This document shows, in pieces, positions 63,695 to 64,000 of a stretch of DNA of 64,000 nt. The stretch covers positions 14,302,110 to 14,366,109 of the forward strand of contig OU744452.1 in NCBI GenBank assembly GCA_916610825.1, read 5' to 3'. The notes under the pieces are model-generated. The model had not been told where the DNA came from, searched no databases, and worked only from the letters and a program-made list of their open reading frames with translations. The stretch's first letter is position 1; each line of letters opens with the position of its first letter. The stretch comes from Haliclystus octoradiatus. Its lineage: Eukaryota; Cnidaria; Staurozoa; Stauromedusae; Haliclystidae. The translations under genes and the position numbers were made by a program.

Positions 63695-64000
63695 GTAAGT
63701 TCTCAATTATATCTTGTAGATTGTTGAAGCCCGAAGTGTGAATAAAGGACAGCTAACTCAGAACATCCAAGATAATCATGGATTTCCGTGAGCCATGTTG
63801 ACAGATTGAAATGTTAGTATGAAAACCTTTGATTGGGAATGAACTTCAGATGCTTCAGAATTCTCAAGAAATGTTACTTTCATACTAACATTTCTGAAAT
63901 GTTACTATAATTTTGAAGTGCTCCTGATTACATTAACTTCACAACATAGGAAGTATAAAATCCAAATATCATTAATTTTGAATAAAAAAATTATCTTGAT

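Overview
The window looks like nuclear DNA of a non-vertebrate animal. It is AT-rich, its genes are split by GT-AG introns of about 0.1 to 3 kb, and non-coding space is packed with short foldback transposons, SINEs, LINE tails and (TTA)n/(AAT)n tracts. All five recognised genes are conserved animal genes. I cannot name the species; an ascidian or similar marine invertebrate is only a guess. Exon models were built by hand from splice sites, reading phase and similarity to remembered protein families; no search was run.

Layout: (1) 40-5395, plus strand: 3' end of a TIF1/TRIM24-TRIM33-like bromodomain gene. (2) 9405-25405 (perhaps down to 8298), minus: GCC1-type GRIP-domain golgin. (3) 26944-40761, minus: homeodomain-interacting protein kinase (HIPK). 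(4) 42440-57648, plus: a KIAA0930 (DUF2045) homologue, whose 14 exons join into one 390-codon frame. (5) 59317 to the window edge, plus: 5' part of an SLC49A4/DIRC2-type lysosomal transporter. Genes 1 and 2 are tail to tail. Genes 3 and 4 are head to head across about 1.7 kb. Genes 2-3 and 4-5 run in tandem. Their functions (chromatin reading, Golgi tethering, nuclear kinase signalling, unknown, lysosomal transport) show no obvious common pathway, so this is ordinary gene order.

The notable content is in the introns. Six sites fold as hammerhead ribozymes of the minimal type I kind with a 3-bp stem III (37080-37119, 37140-37179, 37662-37701, 44815-44869, 51050-51099, 51249-51288). Four of them sit in three large hairpins that have unrelated arms but share a short tail (CAGCTCTG, 9-10 nt, then AT[TC]GAGCACTAT). 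A Penelope-like element remnant lies nearby at 51960-52617, with a GIY-YIG endonuclease fragment, inverted pseudo-LTRs and a 12-bp target duplication. Together these suggest a Penelope-related, ribozyme-bearing non-autonomous family.

Other points are a decayed duplicate of KIAA0930 exon 2, a transposon nested in a SINE with a reconstructable empty site, a TTAA-flanked piggyBac-like MITE family, and two intronic satellite arrays (about 76 bp and 161 bp units).
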